Shown: positions 33,267 through 46,026 of the stretch, piece by piece | How positions within the stretch are numbered: position 1 is the stretch's first letter | Layout of the letters: each line of letters opens with the position of its first letter | Source of the DNA: Apoderus coryli | Lineage: Eukaryota > Arthropoda > Insecta > Coleoptera > Attelabidae | Assembly (NCBI GenBank): GCA_911728435.2 | Contig: OU452200.1 | Location: 26,799,715 to 26,863,714 of the forward strand | Length of the DNA: 64,000 nucleotides | Direction: 5' to 3' | Notes under the pieces: generated by a model | What the model was told of the DNA's origin: nothing | The model's database searches: none | Seen by the model: only the letters and a program-made list of their open reading frames with translations | Program-made: the position numbers and the translations under genes

Positions 33267-34320
33267 TAATAATAACTATGTCAATTTGGCAAACAACATT
33301 GAAACCACTAATAATTTGGCTTCTAAAAAATTATCAGAGTGTAATAATGAAAAATGGAACGGATTTAAAGATTCGTCCTGTAAAACATCGACAGAAATGT
33401 CAAACTTCCTAGAATAGTCATATCCTATCCTGAAGATCGCTATATTGTATAGAGCCTTTTAATTATATGAATGATACATGAGCTCATTCCAGCTCGATGA
33501 AATTTAAGCCACAGAAGCGTATGGGGTATGCTATTAAACTCCCCTTTAAAGTCCATAAACGCAGCGAAAAAGGTTCGGTTTTTAGAAGTAAATGAAATTG
33601 CACAACATTATTTAAATATTTAAATCAAAAACATTATCAATGCATCCGCAATTCTTTTTAGATTCTGTTTCTTTGGCCCAAAGTTGAGTAAGTTTTGAGT
33701 AAAAGTTGATTCAAAACAGTTCACTAAGGAAATTCCTTTATAATTTGCTGGATGATCAATGGTACCTTTTTATATAACATGTTTAATAAAACTGTGCAAC
33801 AACTACTGAAAAGTGATAGCAAACGCAAAATATTATTAAAGATACAGGTAAAATGTAATAACCAGTTTTTAGGTAAGTGCTTCAAAAATCCATAACCAAG
33901 AGATTTTATCCGTTTTCAAACCTTGCAGTTAACTTTGGTTAAGCCAATAGAATTTTAAAACGCCTCCCAGATATCTATCTTACGCGATAGAAGAAGAACC
34001 ACGAAACTGACGAACAGTCTTGCAAAACGCGGATTGATTCTTACTCTTATACAAAACATTCATATCACAGAAAATATGAAAATCAAATTTTCAAACGCGT
34101 TCGAAAATATAAGATCTTGTTCTATTGAATAATATAACAAACGTAATTTTGACAGCCTGTATCTGTATAACAGCTACCATTTTCAGGATGTAGCCACATT
34201 GAGCTACATACATATACCTTGTTAATCACAATTCACCCTCTACCTTTTGTATAATTAAAATATAATGTAATTATACTTACTTATATAATAAAGAAGTCAA
34301 TAAATATAAGATTAAATTAC

Positions 34321-34389
34321 CTCTTTTGAAGTAATATTAGCAGCATTAACGTCCATCATAGTTGCAACAGCCACCCTAGTTCGCTTTGC
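34321..34389 (-). CDS. gustatory receptor GrB, exon 4
   Basis: 69 nt encoding AKRTRVAVATMMDVNAANIT, then SKE. Acceptor CTTGCAG, donor GAG|GTAATT. It lies 20 bp from the left end of the 34.4-kb mariner relic, which therefore inserted very close to the acceptor. Confidence 0.87.
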
Positions 34390-34727
34390 CTGCAAGTATT
34401 ATATAATATAAAGGGTGTCCGTAAAGTAACGAAACGGGCGATTATTTCCAAAATGGGACATTCTTAAAGGAAAAGCCAAGACACGTTAGTTTTGAATTAT
34501 GTTCAGCAATTTTGTTGCCTACGTATTTGATCCGAAACCCCTATTTCTAGGAGTTGCTGCTGTCGTCCTGAGTACAATGATGTGCCACATGTGGGGGGTA
34601 ACAGAAGAACGTTTTCGAGAAAATGCAACCCACTTTTGGATGTGTCGATTTGTGATTATTCAAATAACAAAAATATCTAATTAATTTTGATTTTGGGAGA
34701 ACTATCTAGAGCAGCTGCTCCAAGTGG

Positions 34728-34960
34728 GCACCGTTAACCGTTTGGCAATGGGCTACCGTTTCCGTAAACGAGTGTTGCACGTTTTCTATGATCTCGGGGG
34801 TGATCAATTGCATCTCGTTCTGAATGCGGTGCTTAATACATCTAAATTCTGTGGCCTATTTAGGTATACACGGTTTTTGGGATGTCTCCATAGAAAAAAA
34901 TCTAAGGGGTTCAAATCGGGTGCTCTTCCTATGGTACTGAACTATAACAAGGTATACAGG
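34728..34960 (-). pseudogene. mariner transposase C-terminal pseudogene
   Basis: The frame-shifted end of a transposase, with motif PDLNPLDFFLW and the terminal VNGAHLEQLL stop. The N-terminal and first two catalytic regions are absent. Confidence 0.7.
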
Positions 34961-35619
34961 TACAAAGTATAAAGTCGAATGGGTCAGATGCACACATTTT
35001 TACTACAATAACAGCAGTTATAGCGAGTAACGTAGGTCAAAATACTAAAATTGACGTCGTTAGGAAAACCTGCTTCCATTTTCAAAATTGTTCTTATGTA
35101 GCACATCATTGTACTCAGGACGACGGCAGCAAATCAAAGATTCCAAAAAATAGGAGTTGCAATTTGAAACAAACATGACTACAAAATTGCGAAACATAAA
35201 TCAAAACTGACGTGTCTAGCGTTTCTTTAAAACCCTTAAACACGGAGGTCGGGTCCCATGGACCCGATCCGCCCAATAAATCGCGATTTCGTGGTGCGTA
35301 TGTGGGGGTTCCCATCGGCCGGCCGTCTAGCCTTCTATTAGTAAGTGTTCGGTACTGATAGGGTATATTGATGTTTTGCTTGGGCTTTTATTTCGCATAA
35401 TCGGGTTCTGGGGACCCAACATCCGTGCTTGTGTACAATGGATAGAATGAAAGGTAACTGATGATAATTTTTAAGCAGTTGTTAGTACATAGTTGGACGA
35501 ATGGAAAGTGATGTGAGTGATATAGACGACCAGCAAGCATTATTATTGCGTGTGTTCAAGCTCTACATACCAAATAAACCCAATTAGTGCAGCTTCAAAA
35601 TTATGGCTCTGACAGATGC

Positions 35620-37043
35620 TAATAATAATAATAATATAATATTTATTTACCGAGGAAAAAAAAAGAATTACAATTATTACAATGAATATCATAAATACTA
35701 GGTAAACAAATACAGAGAGGTAATTACATATTTATTGTTAACACATAGTACTTCATTTCAATTAAGCTCCAAATAGCGCTTGTCTTTGAAATGGAAATAC
35801 AGCACTCTTGAAAATTAAGTATATCACTTACTGAACAATATAAATACCTACAAAATAATAATTTATTGGCATTTTAATGTAAATATAAAACAGAAAAGAT
35901 GAAATAAACTGAAAAACCATAAGTAAGAACAAAAAACGAATTCCAAATAACATTAACCCTTAAACCTAAAAATCAAAATCAAAAGCAAGTCAGAAAGATA
36001 ATAAATATTTCTTCATCTTATTACTTTGACTACATTCTCAATTAACCATTTATGTACCTTTTTCTTAAAATTAGTTTGAAACAAGATTTGTTTTAAATCG
36101 TCTGGAAGCATATTATACAGTTTTGGTGTCACATATAGCAGTGAGCGTTGACCTAAAGTTTTTTTCATTCGTGGAATATTTAAGTTGCAATGAGCTAATT
36201 TTCTTGTTGCGTATGAGTGGCCTACAGTTTGAAAAGTTATCTTTTTTTTAGAAAAATGAAGAAGACAGTTTTTATAAAATAGTTTGCGGGGATTCAGAAT
36301 ATAGAACTCAGTAAAAAGTATATCACTGGGATAAGTTTGAGGGAGGTTGTACATAATTTTTATTATTTTTTTCTGCATTATTTGAAGTGGATTCATAGTT
36401 GTCGAATAAGCTCCACCCAAGCAATTATTCCGTAATTCAGCAGACTATGAACTAGAGCAAAGTATGTTTGTCGTAATTGGGTTATTGACAAAATACATTT
36501 TAGTTTCTTAAACATATAGGACAGGGATCTTAATTTTTTAGTAAGAGAGTCAATCTGAATATTCCATCGTAGACAGCAATCTATGTCAATACCCAAATAC
36601 CTAGTATGTACTGTTTTCTTTATGGTCCAGTTTAGACGTCTATTTGGCAAATAAATATCAATATTATCCAAAGTCTGAAGGCTTAACTTGCTCGTGGAGA
36701 AAGGTAAATATTTTGTCTTCTCCAAGTTGATTGTCAATAAGTTGTTATCTAGCCAGCAGACCATTTGTCTTATATCTGAGGTAATGTTATTTTTCATTTC
36801 TCCCCAGGTCTCGCCTTGGCAAAGTAAAACAGTGTCGTCAGCATATGATATAATTTTTCCATGCGAATTTAAATTAAGGAATTCATTTATATATAATATG
36901 AATAGGATCGGACCAAGAACGGTTCCTTGAGGAACACCATATGTTACCTCAAGTTTCGAACTCACAACTCCATTAATTTCCACACTTTGGGATCTTTCTG
37001 ATAAATAGCTTTTCATGAGTTTATTAAGAATAGCTACTTTCAT
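35620..37043 (-). mobile_element. 5'-truncated non-LTR retrotransposon inside piggyBac relic
   Basis: The minus-strand RT fragment begins within the palm ([19 protein letters not shown], then catalytic YADDTVLL). It ends in an (AAT)n-type tail at 35620-35645. The insertion splits the piggyBac frame between MALTDA and NGYIYG. Confidence 0.85.
36013..37043 (-). pseudogene. non-LTR reverse transcriptase, C-terminal two thirds, one frameshift
   Basis: Frame 1 (37043-36393) carries [10 protein letters not shown], the YADD active site (near 36838), the thumb ([17 protein letters not shown]) and LLNYGIIAW. Frame 2 (36420-36013) continues after a shift near 36405-36420 with [20 protein letters not shown] and a basic C-terminus ending in TAA. 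Only one break is seen, so the copy is young. The endonuclease and RT N-terminus are missing. Confidence 0.85.
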
Positions 37044-38141
37044 AACGGCTACATATATGGTAAGGGTTCAGATAGAAATACACTTTCCGATGAGGAAAGA
37101 AAACTAAGTATTGGGTATCGCAGAGCCGCTCCAAGAGATGGTAATGTGGCTCAAGAAGTAGAACGTTCTAAGAAAAAGAGATACCACTTCTGCCCATCAG
37201 GAAAAGACAGAAAGACACAAAGCATAGACATGTGTTTATACAATATAAGGAAATGATTTTTGACGACTAGTTAGGACCAGTTTTTGTTTTTAGCAATTTA
37301 TATTTCTAAAGTTGTTTTATTATTTTGCCAAACATATTATAATGTATGTTTTTTTTTGTATGGATGATTACATTATCATATACCTAAATAAAACTATATG
37401 TGGGTCCCAGGGACCCATGGTCCGTAAATATGGATATTTAACGCATCTCCGTGTATAAGGGTTAAAAAATTTACCATTTTGAAAATGATAATCGCCCTGT
37501 TCCGTTACTTTACGGACATCCTACAATATGAGAACGATATTATAAGGGAAAAGATAAAGAAATATAATATTATGTCAGATTTAGTTTTTGTTATATATAC
37601 TCACGTATGCATTCTTCTAAAAAGAGAGCTTTGACAACAATAAATTGAATATTATGAGGTATTTTAAAATCACTACAAAATATTTAAAAAGAATTCGTTC
37701 TGTAGCATATAGAAAACCTATCCTATTACCTATCCTACAGTGAGTATTGTGCATTTGAGAAAAGGCATCTTTTCCAGAAAAATCTGAAAGTATATCTATG
37801 GGATTAAAGATCACCTTTCGGTACAGGCTGCTTTTAATTTTGTAGACACGTCACATTGTTTTGATAACAATGTAGTTTTGGTTTACGTTTAAAATTCAAC
37901 ATAGAGGTTTCAAACACTGTTTTATTGGTACTTAAAATTCAATTTAACTAAAGTAAAACTAATGTATGTAGTTGAAGATTATACTATTGGACTTTACTAG
38001 TGGGTCGTGAGAGTAGTTTGAACTGGATCTCGGTCTCGCTTATGGTCTCGATTTCAATTTCTTGTCTCGGTCTCTACAATTTTTCGCGTAAATCATCCAC
38101 GGATCCACAGACTGGTGTGGCAGGTATACTCATATATAAGG

Positions 38142-38884
38142 CAGAGAACAACTAAGTGATAAAATATAATCTCTGGTGGGCGTGGCTAGTTTGCGCATCT
38201 CATTCGCGCAGTGGGATTCGATGACGTACTGAATTTAGACAGAGGCACCACACGCAATTTAGTCTATTTTAGCGTTTCGAGCGACCGGATATTCCGTGGC
38301 AGCGTCAATCTGATATTTTCGATTGCAAGTGAGATATTGTGTGCAAATTTTATACGCTACAAATTATTAATAGAAATTTAAAGTGTACCAACAAAAATAA
38401 ACTTATTATATGGAAACACCAATAAAAACGTTATAGAAAAATATAATATAACTTCTGTTCACCCCTTGGTGCACACCTCCATTACACCTACCTAGGTTCC
38501 TACTAATGACAAATGCAAAAGAGATATTACAATAACAGGTAAAATAACCCGATAATAACAGTAATTATATACACGCCTAACCCCAATAGTTATTTCTTTA
38601 ACTCCTACTAGGAGATTATCATAGTATTATTAGAAGTAGTAAGTTCTGGCAAGCACACTAGTTAGGAGATTTGTCTATTATAATTACCGACATTACCTAA
38701 AGTATTCCATGCATTCAATTCACACTCTAAGCATCTAAAACACCTTAAATACCGACCTGCATGATTATTTCAATACAATTTAAATACGACTCTGTTTTCT
38801 ACTCTTTCAACATGGCGACCACAGGCTGAATGAGATCAAAGGCGGCAAGGCAGAGATTATATTCTCTCCCTTAGTTGTTCTCTG
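38142..38884. mobile_element. hAT-like MITE with CAGAGAACAACTAAG inverted repeats
   Basis: Inverted ends of about 35 bp (CAGAGAACAACTAAG, then ATATAATCTCTG). A CAG.G terminus is hAT-like, but an 8-bp target duplication was not found. A partial copy lies at 19591-19985. No transposase. Confidence 0.6.
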
Positions 38885-40034
38885 GCAATACTTTCCGTGT
38901 CATTTTAACCGCGTGAACGCAAAGTTGCTCTGAAGAAACTTACAGGATGATCAACGGAACGTTAGCTAGTGTAAATTTGACGAAGGATTTCTCCAGAAAA
39001 ATTATTTCTAAAAGTTTAGTTGGCTGACCAAATTTTATGTCTAAAGTAAAAGCAAAAAAAATTGGATTATTTTGGTATATTTTAATTATAAAGCCATGAG
39101 GAGCAATAAACTTATAATTATTTGACATTCAAGTGCCTTACTAGAAAAACTTTTAGTAATGACATTGTCTTGAAATTAATTAAAATAGATGTAACAAATA
39201 ACTTAAAGGAAGTTTTAATGAACAACATCATAGAACGAACATGCAGGACGTTTAATGAAATGTATTCTGATTTACAGCCAATCAGCAACAGAAAGTTAGC
39301 GCTATTACTAAATAATTTCATCAGTTTGAGCTCCAGATTGAAAACAAACGATCTACACTATGTCACTAAACAAACACACTTAGAAAACACTAATAGAGCC
39401 AACAAAGCAACAACAAAAATCATTTATAATATATTTTTAATATGACGACCGTTGGTTTCAAACATTTTAAAAGCCGGGGTTTCACAGAAATATTTATGAC
39501 CCTCCTTACCTCATTGGTGGCATGTGTGATCCATCTAAACCTTTCATTTCAAATTACCACAAAAAAATCAAGTGGTGTGAGGATGCGTAATCTAATCTAA
39601 GATTTAGATAAGCTTTGGTGTTAGTGCAATGAGCCTGTGTCTCATCGAGTTTAAACCAACAGCTTCGATATTGTTCTAATTGGAGGTTATTCAAATAATC
39701 GCGCACCACTGACCATATATTATAATGCTTCATCGTAAATAAGTGACATTGGTTGTCTTTTAGAATTCAAATTATGTTAAAAATAAACTTTTCCTGATCG
39801 TACCTATATTTCTTAAAAACATAAGGACTTTGCTCAGCCTACAATTGTTTATTTTATAATTTTGTCCGCGATGCCACAAAATTATATGTCAGTATTTTTA
39901 ATATTCTTTGTTGCATGGTTACCGAATTAAAATATACACCTTATTATTGAGGGTTAGAAACATGACATATCATTTGAAAGTACAGTTAATGAGTTTTCAG
40001 AATACGTGATAGTATACAGGTAAGTGTAACTATA

Positions 40035-40323
40035 CAGGGTGAGTCACCACAGACGCAAAATGCAATACATCGAAACTCCTTGAATTTTGGTATAGGGAAC
40101 ATTAGTAAAAGTTATTCTTATTTGTTAAGCACAATCCAAAAAACGCAATAAAATACAGGGTATTCAATTTAAAAACCATAACTTTGATGTGCTACTCTTC
40201 TTCGAAGCACCCTGTATATTTCAAAATATGTTTAAAATGTGGTCGTATTAAACCTACATAATGTTCCTGCTTTAAAAATTGTATACAGTTTGGCCAAAAA
40301 ATTCCGTGGCGTGACTCACCCTG
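40035..40323. mobile_element. mariner-type MITE, 289 bp
   Basis: TA-flanked, with inverted ends CAGGGTGAGTCAC (left) and GTGACTCACCCTG (right). Non-coding. Confidence 0.75.
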
Positions 40324-40386
40324 TATCTAAAGAATGAACATCAAGTTTAATAAAAATCACTAATATTAGTTTTAGTAAAAGCATAC

Positions 40387-40700
40387 CGTTTTGCAAAGTC
40401 GATCTGTCACCCAACAAATGTGTACAAATCTTAACAGATAAAAACATAGCCAGAATGCACTTATGAGCTGTGTTGATAAACTACTTTTACTGGCCACATA
40501 TCCACCAAAGATATTGAAATACAAGTTAATCAGAATGTTTGCAGCTAAATTAGATAATAATACCAGAAGGTGCAGATTATACCATGTATTAAGTATTGTG
40601 CAACTTTCACATAATGATGTATAGCATCGTCTCAAAGTTCTTACTGTTCGATGAAACATTGGTACACACACAGGTTGTTCCATATCGATAGTGTATATTT
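40387..40700 (-). CDS. gustatory receptor GrB, exon 3
   Basis: 314 nt, from GATTTTAG|AA to AAAACG|GTATGC, with the same split codon as GrA. It encodes YTIDMEQPVCVPMFHRTVRT, two helices and WVTDRLCKT. It is two codons shorter than GrA exon 3 (ASKSS against ASTSKRS). Confidence 0.88.
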
Positions 40701-41339
40701 CTAAAATCAAGTACAAATATATATCAGAAGAATAATTATTGTAATGCAAAAAATCAACACAACATTGAGCTGCTAGAGCGGCATAGAGATTGTTTAATTG
40801 TCGTAATATTCGACGAGTTAAAAAACACCAGTAAGAATTTTTAAATTATAAAATTTTAATTTTTTTTTTACAAATTTCATATCGGCCTGCCTCATATGTA
40901 GAGGGCGGGCCAAAACAGACGCATCCTGCGTCATCTGCACTCAAATTTTGTGAGAAAATCACTGACGAGACCAGAATTTAGATATCTCTAAACGTCTGAT
41001 CGCCAGAGTGAGTTCCTCGAATTTAGTAAAATTCTTTGGGGGCGCATTATTTTCTTATTGCTTAATAATATGGTTCAGTTTATTTTTGTGTAGGGTGCTT
41101 CATAAATTAGCTTAAAAAAAGATAATAAAACACTACCTAGTTACTTTTAAAATCATTTTGAATTTTTGATCACGATAATATTCTATTATTAATACTCTTT
41201 TAATTACAATAGATTCTCGTTAACTTTGAATTTATTAAACGTATCTCCTTCCTCTTTGGTCCACTTGCTAACAAACGTCTAGGCCACAGCTTAGGTGTAG
41301 TCTCTCTAATCTTAATTTAAAATATACTCGTATAAATTT

Positions 41340-41760
41340 AACGATTCTACCGGGGCTATCCGTTCCCATGCCTCTTTACATTAAAAATGGACATCGAATG
41401 CAGTGTTGTTTTGATACATTTATCCCTCGTATATAAGACCTATAATAAATCATGCCTGCCAAAGGATACCGACAGTAATAAAAATAACTACAGTGACTGG
41501 AAAAAGTTGGGTTAATGATTAGAGTTTGCAAATAAATATAATATGAATGAAACAAATAATTTTTGGCAACGTGTTATTTTCTCAGATTAATCTAAATATA
41601 ATCTGATGGACATCATATGGTATGGCGAAGACTTAATGTGGAATTTAAACAAGAAAATTTGTGTCCGACAGTAAAACACGGTGGCAGAATATTGTAATCA
41701 TGATTTGTTCAATAGTTTTTCTTAGATTAATAAAATGAATGAAGATCTATCAAATTACAT
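41340..41760 (+). pseudogene. Tc1-like transposase relic, copy 2
   Basis: Plus-strand fragments NNFWQRVIFSD, SKYNL and, after shifts, SDGHHMVWRRLNVEFKQ and LCPTVKHGG follow the Tc1 DDE region. A stop replaces the residue after the first catalytic Asp. It lies in GrB intron 2. Confidence 0.65.
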
Positions 41761-41879
41761 AATAATTTTTAATAATACCTCAAGTGGATGAAACTTTTTG
41801 CAGTCACTGTATCGCCGGTATTAGGTTGCAATGTAGTTATATATATACATTTTTTTTATAAGGCAGTATACCAGTGACA

Positions 41880-42200
41880 CGAGCAGAACATGTTTGTTTT
41901 CGTTTTGAGAGGGAATTATTTTGTGACAAGTGTAAGTATATAATATAATATTTGTTTTTAAAATATTTTTAAAATGGCAAAACAGTTATACATTTAACAT
42001 TAATTGTTAATACTCGTACATAAAGGATTTTTAAAATATTGTAGGGCATGTATTGTTATGAAAAGGGTGCGCATATGGACGGCTGAGGTCGGTATTGACA
42101 TTACAAAGGGATATCATTGTAAATTAAGATTAGAAAGACTATACACCGGACGGTATAAGCTGTGCCAAGAGCTTACGACATATATACATATTCATTATGG
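41880..42200 (+). repeat. inverted dispersed repeat, partner of 29700-30100
   Basis: Shares several 20-bp blocks, inverted, with 29700-30100, and lies beside the matching Tc1 relic. The two together look like one larger element present twice in opposite orientation. Confidence 0.45.
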
Positions 42201-44063
42201 TAATGTTTTTAAGATGCATATGTTATAATGGGTACAACGATATTAATTTGGATGTACATATTTTGAATTATATTTTTCTCATTCACTCCTTGACGATATG
42301 CGCATGCATCAATGAATTTAATAGATACGCAATTACTAGTCCTGTCAAAACTTAAGAAAATGCATTTATCAGATTCCAAATAGTCATGGAGAAAGTATAG
42401 GCTTCTAGTCTTGTCGAACCCATCCATTATTCACTTCTTCTTCGTTATACACTCGTTGAAGAATATCCTATTATCAGATTTTCTAAAGTACGTAAATAGT
42501 TATTAATTTTAACGGAAAAAATATCGGAGAGGCTCTTGTAAACAAGCTAGGTTGTATATGTGTATTTCAAAGTTCTCTGTTTAAGGATATCAAAGCAATT
42601 ATTCCAAATATTTTGAATTAAACATTATGTAATGCCTTTTCCTCTAGGTACAGAGATAAAAGTGAAAAAGTAAAACGAACTAAATAAACAACTTGGGATT
42701 ACAATAATAATGAAGAAGTCACTTAAAAATACACGCAGATTACTTTTATTAACTCGTGTCTTATTAAAACATTTTATTCAAAATTATATTATTTAAGAAC
42801 AGTTAACAAACTGACTTCAATACTATAACTATGTTTATAAATATACAGAGTCATAAAATCAGCAGCGATATGTCTCAACTACTATAGCACTAGACTTGAA
42901 GCAAGTTTTACTTTTCTTACAGATCCCATGGTCACAAAATTTTCATGACCAATAACTCTTCCAGAACTCGTCTTCACAAAACGATCATCAGCAATAACGT
43001 CAGACTTACGTATATTCTGCTCAATTGACTGTTTGGTTTTCATTGTTCTTTACTTATATGCATTTATTTTCTTGATCAATTGAGTAAGAGTATTATCATT
43101 ATCAGCCAATTTTGAATCCGATGTAAACAATAAACTCTTCCTAAGTCAATTTATTAACATATTTTTTCTGCATTAACATTGCCATCCCACCTCAGCTCTT
43201 CTCGTGTGTAGAATTTTGATTTGTTATTTTTGGTAAATATCTTACTCAACCGACTAATCTGACCATTTATAATTATAAAAATAAAGATTAGTACCAAGAA
43301 TAATATTCCTTGCTGCATAACAACCAAGAAATAATTGGTTTTTTATTCTCAGCGCCAATTTGAGTTTCATAGTTTTGTTTAAGGTATTCATCACCTGACA
43401 TTGTGAGCCAGGAAGCATCCCTCCATCATTTCGCGCTTTCTATTTGTTTAGAAGAACAGCCACGTGTGACGGTAAACCAGCAGGAGTGACCTCACAGCAG
43501 ATACAGATGAATTCACATTTTCTAATACTAATTTTGATACTCTTGCACCTATTGTTGCATCCGTACGTTCTAATCGTTCTATCATCCCTTTGCTAACAGG
43601 TGAAATTCTAGACTTTGCGTTCAATAATTATTGTACATTTACTTCTGAATCATATTCTGCTATCAAAAATATAGCTGTAGCATAGGCATCTTGACTTGTA
43701 GCACAAACAATATACAAGCTGAAGCATTGTGTGCTGGGGACTTTTAAAAAACATCCTCGTATAAAATGAGACAATAATTCCTCTAGCCAACGGCAAAAAT
43801 GAGATTTTAATCTCACCAACCCAACCATTTCTGTCGCAATAATAATTTTGGTAATAAGGAAATTGGACATGAAAAACAAATCTAATCAAATACATACATT
43901 ATCATAATTTCTATTCCATATAATTCCCAACACAGGCGAGAAAGTTACTTTTGTGTACCGGTTGTTCAAACTCTGTATTTTCAACCACTAAGATCAAATT
44001 GAGCTTCTGCAAGTTTAAGTGATTCGTAAATGAACTGTTCCAGCGCACCCTTTCTTTGTACGC

Positions 44064-44972
44064 TACACGGAAAAAAAGAAAGAAAGATTTTGATATGAGT
44101 CAAAGAAATATCTGTTTGATTTGAAAACATTATTTGTTTGGGTCTGTTGTCAATACAAATAATGTATTTAATATAAGTACGCAGTATACTTTTCTCCATC
44201 AAACTATGATCCTTATTTAAAGACTACTTTTTTCCTGGTATGTCTATTAAAAGTTCAAATTAAAGAACTGGTGTATTTAAAATACGTATCAGTCTATGGA
44301 ACTTTTCCATAAAAAAAATAATATTTGAAATTAAGAAAAACAACCCTTCAATTGCATGTTGCATTTTTAGTGAGTATTTTATGTGTTTACTTTGTTTTTT
44401 CTATACTTCGTTTCTAAATAACATGTTCTTGTCTTTAAATTTAATAATTTTAAACTAAGATCATGGATTCTTTAATGCGAAATATCTTCTTCATAAATAT
44501 ACACACAATTTGAGCATAATAAAATTTCATTTATTGTTTAAACCAAATGACTTTTAAATAAATAATTTTGTTTCCGCAAATTTAAAGAACCGAAATACTG
44601 TAAATAATTAGGTTGAATGTTTTACATTTCTTTAAATTAAAGACACTTTTCTTTTTTATAAAATTTCTGCATTTCTTGTAACATCTAACTTTAATATTTC
44701 ATATAAAACTGATAGTTTTGTTTTATCTATGTATAAGAAAGGAATAAGAAATTTAATCTAAGCAATTATAGTATGACACAGTTAAGAATGATCCACTTTT
44801 ATATGGATAGGACATAAGGATATAAAAGTGTATCATTCTTAACTGTGTCGTGCAGTAAGTGATTTTATTGTGCACAAATATTTTTTAATTAAACACACAA
44901 TCATTTGAACTAATTAAATAGTTTTAAAGTCATCAGATGTCTTTATTTAAGATACAATTTTTTTCCGTGTAG
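44064..44972. mobile_element. TIR element (CTACACGGAAAAAAA ends) inside Pao relic
   Basis: Inverted ends CTACACGGAAAAAAA and TTTTTTTCCGTGTAG are about 910 bp apart, with no transposase between them. It contains a long central hairpin (44771-44850). The superfamily is not identified. Confidence 0.6.
44771..44850. repeat. 30-bp-arm hairpin
   Basis: Arms GACACAGTTAAGAATGAT.. and its reverse complement (about 30 bp, one mismatch) enclose a 15-bp loop in the TIR element. Confidence 0.8.
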
Positions 44973-46026
44973 CATTAATATTAAGATAAAAACTATTTAG
45001 CAACTTTAAACAACATATTATCTAGAATATGGACAATTCTCTTCTGTCGATTTCTTTAATGCATCTCTTAAATGCCCAAGCAGAAAACTACTGGTAACAA
45101 CAAAACGCCAACCTAGCGTGACCATAAATATATTTTAAAATTACCTTCTCTGTCAGTCATAAAATCTAAGCAAATCTGTATCTCGTAAACCAATTTAGCA
45201 TTAACAGCAAACGAAATAATAATGAAGAAATCTGTTCAATGAGACTCTAGACCATTAACACAGTAAAGCTCTTCTGTTTGGCTAAGTTATCAAATACCAG
45301 GTCCTTTCGATTATTTAGTTGCATGTGAATGCGGAAAATAATGATGAAGGGCTTTGTAATCTTCAATAATATTTTCTTCCATCTTATCCTTAAAAATATT
45401 GCAATAATCGTTACAATAATGATTTAACTCTTTTATGACGAACTGAAGCGGCTAATCAACTTTGTATTGTCCATCGCTTTTCCCCTCACAGTAGGAAGAG
45501 AATCATCCGAATCTTGTTCTTCACACAATTTTGTCGTTGTGGTTTCTTGCTCCCAAAACATAAACATCCCAAATGTTTCCTAAATTCAAATTTGTAAAAA
45601 ATCGTAATAGAATGTTATTCACTAACGATGTTTTTCCCGTCAAACCCAACCAAGACGCTCGTGAGAAAAAATTAGTAGCGAAATTTATTCAACAAAGTTA
45701 TCCATAATAATTTAGGTAGAGTGATTGAACATAGTAGAGACATGTCTAATATATGTATGTGATAGCAGACAATGAAATTCCGTTCTCACTTTTAGCATCT
45801 TCCTCAGAAGATAATTGAAACTTAACTTGTAATTTGTAGTAATTCATACTTACTACTTATAATTATGATATACCTATAATAGCTGTTAGATAATAAAGTG
45901 AATTCAATTAATCTCATTTAATAAAATATTTTAGTTTAATTAACTCAACGTGAATTTTATATTTTACTATGGATATAACTAGGCTTTATACTTTAAAATT
46001 AGTGCTTGTTAGGTGGAATGACTTAC

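Larger units (their letters stand above)
35234..37464 (+). mobile_element. internally deleted piggyBac-like element with nested non-LTR
   Basis: Ends CCCTTAAACACGGAG (left) and CCGTGTATAAGGG followed by TTAA (right) are piggyBac-type, near the TTAA target. The left TTAA is followed by two extra A. Coding traces on the plus strand: LLLRVFKLYIPNKPN near 35545, then MALTDA at 35600, the non-LTR insertion, then [20 protein letters not shown] at 37043. A Cys-rich tail RYHFCPSGKDRKTQ matches the piggyBac C-terminal zinc domain. Stops and large deletions make it inactive. Confidence 0.75.
34411..37521 (-). mobile_element. mariner relic, host of a nested piggyBac and non-LTR element
   Basis: Left end AAGGGTGTCCGTAAAGTAACG and right end CGTTACTTTACGGACATCC are inverted repeats. 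They extend to about 180 bp (34411-34592 against 35100-35233 plus 37465-37521) once the insertion in the right arm is removed. The minus strand at 34728-34960 still reads as a mariner C-terminus (APDLNPLDFFLW, then NRVYLN.PQ, then VNGAHLEQLL) with frame changes. Confidence 0.75.
42830..45700 (-). pseudogene. degenerate Pao-type retrotransposon pol relic
   Basis: Minus-strand pieces in order: EENIIEDYKALHHYFPHSH near 45400 (RT entry); LGHLRDALKKSTEENCPYS near 45050; EQFIYESLKLAEAQFDLSG at 44045-43985; SQDAYATAIFLIAEYDSEVN near 43690; LLNAKSRISPVSKG, then TDATIGARVSKLVLENVNSS near 43600-43520. These follow the Pao order (F..ES..L...A.F.LR.W, DAS..AYA, AKSR.AP, IPRLEL.AA.IGARL). Many stops and shifts. 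A TIR element at 44064-44972 splits it. Much older than the BEL element at 6.8 kb. Confidence 0.7.

Noticed and set aside
39122..39445. 107-codon plus-strand frame
   Set aside because: No family recognised, no splice partners and no homologous copy in the window. Compatible with chance in AT-rich DNA or an unknown element.
43628..43895. Two overlapping minus-strand frames proposed as separate small proteins
   Set aside because: They are two frames of the same decayed Pao pol region (RNase H DAS..AYA segment).
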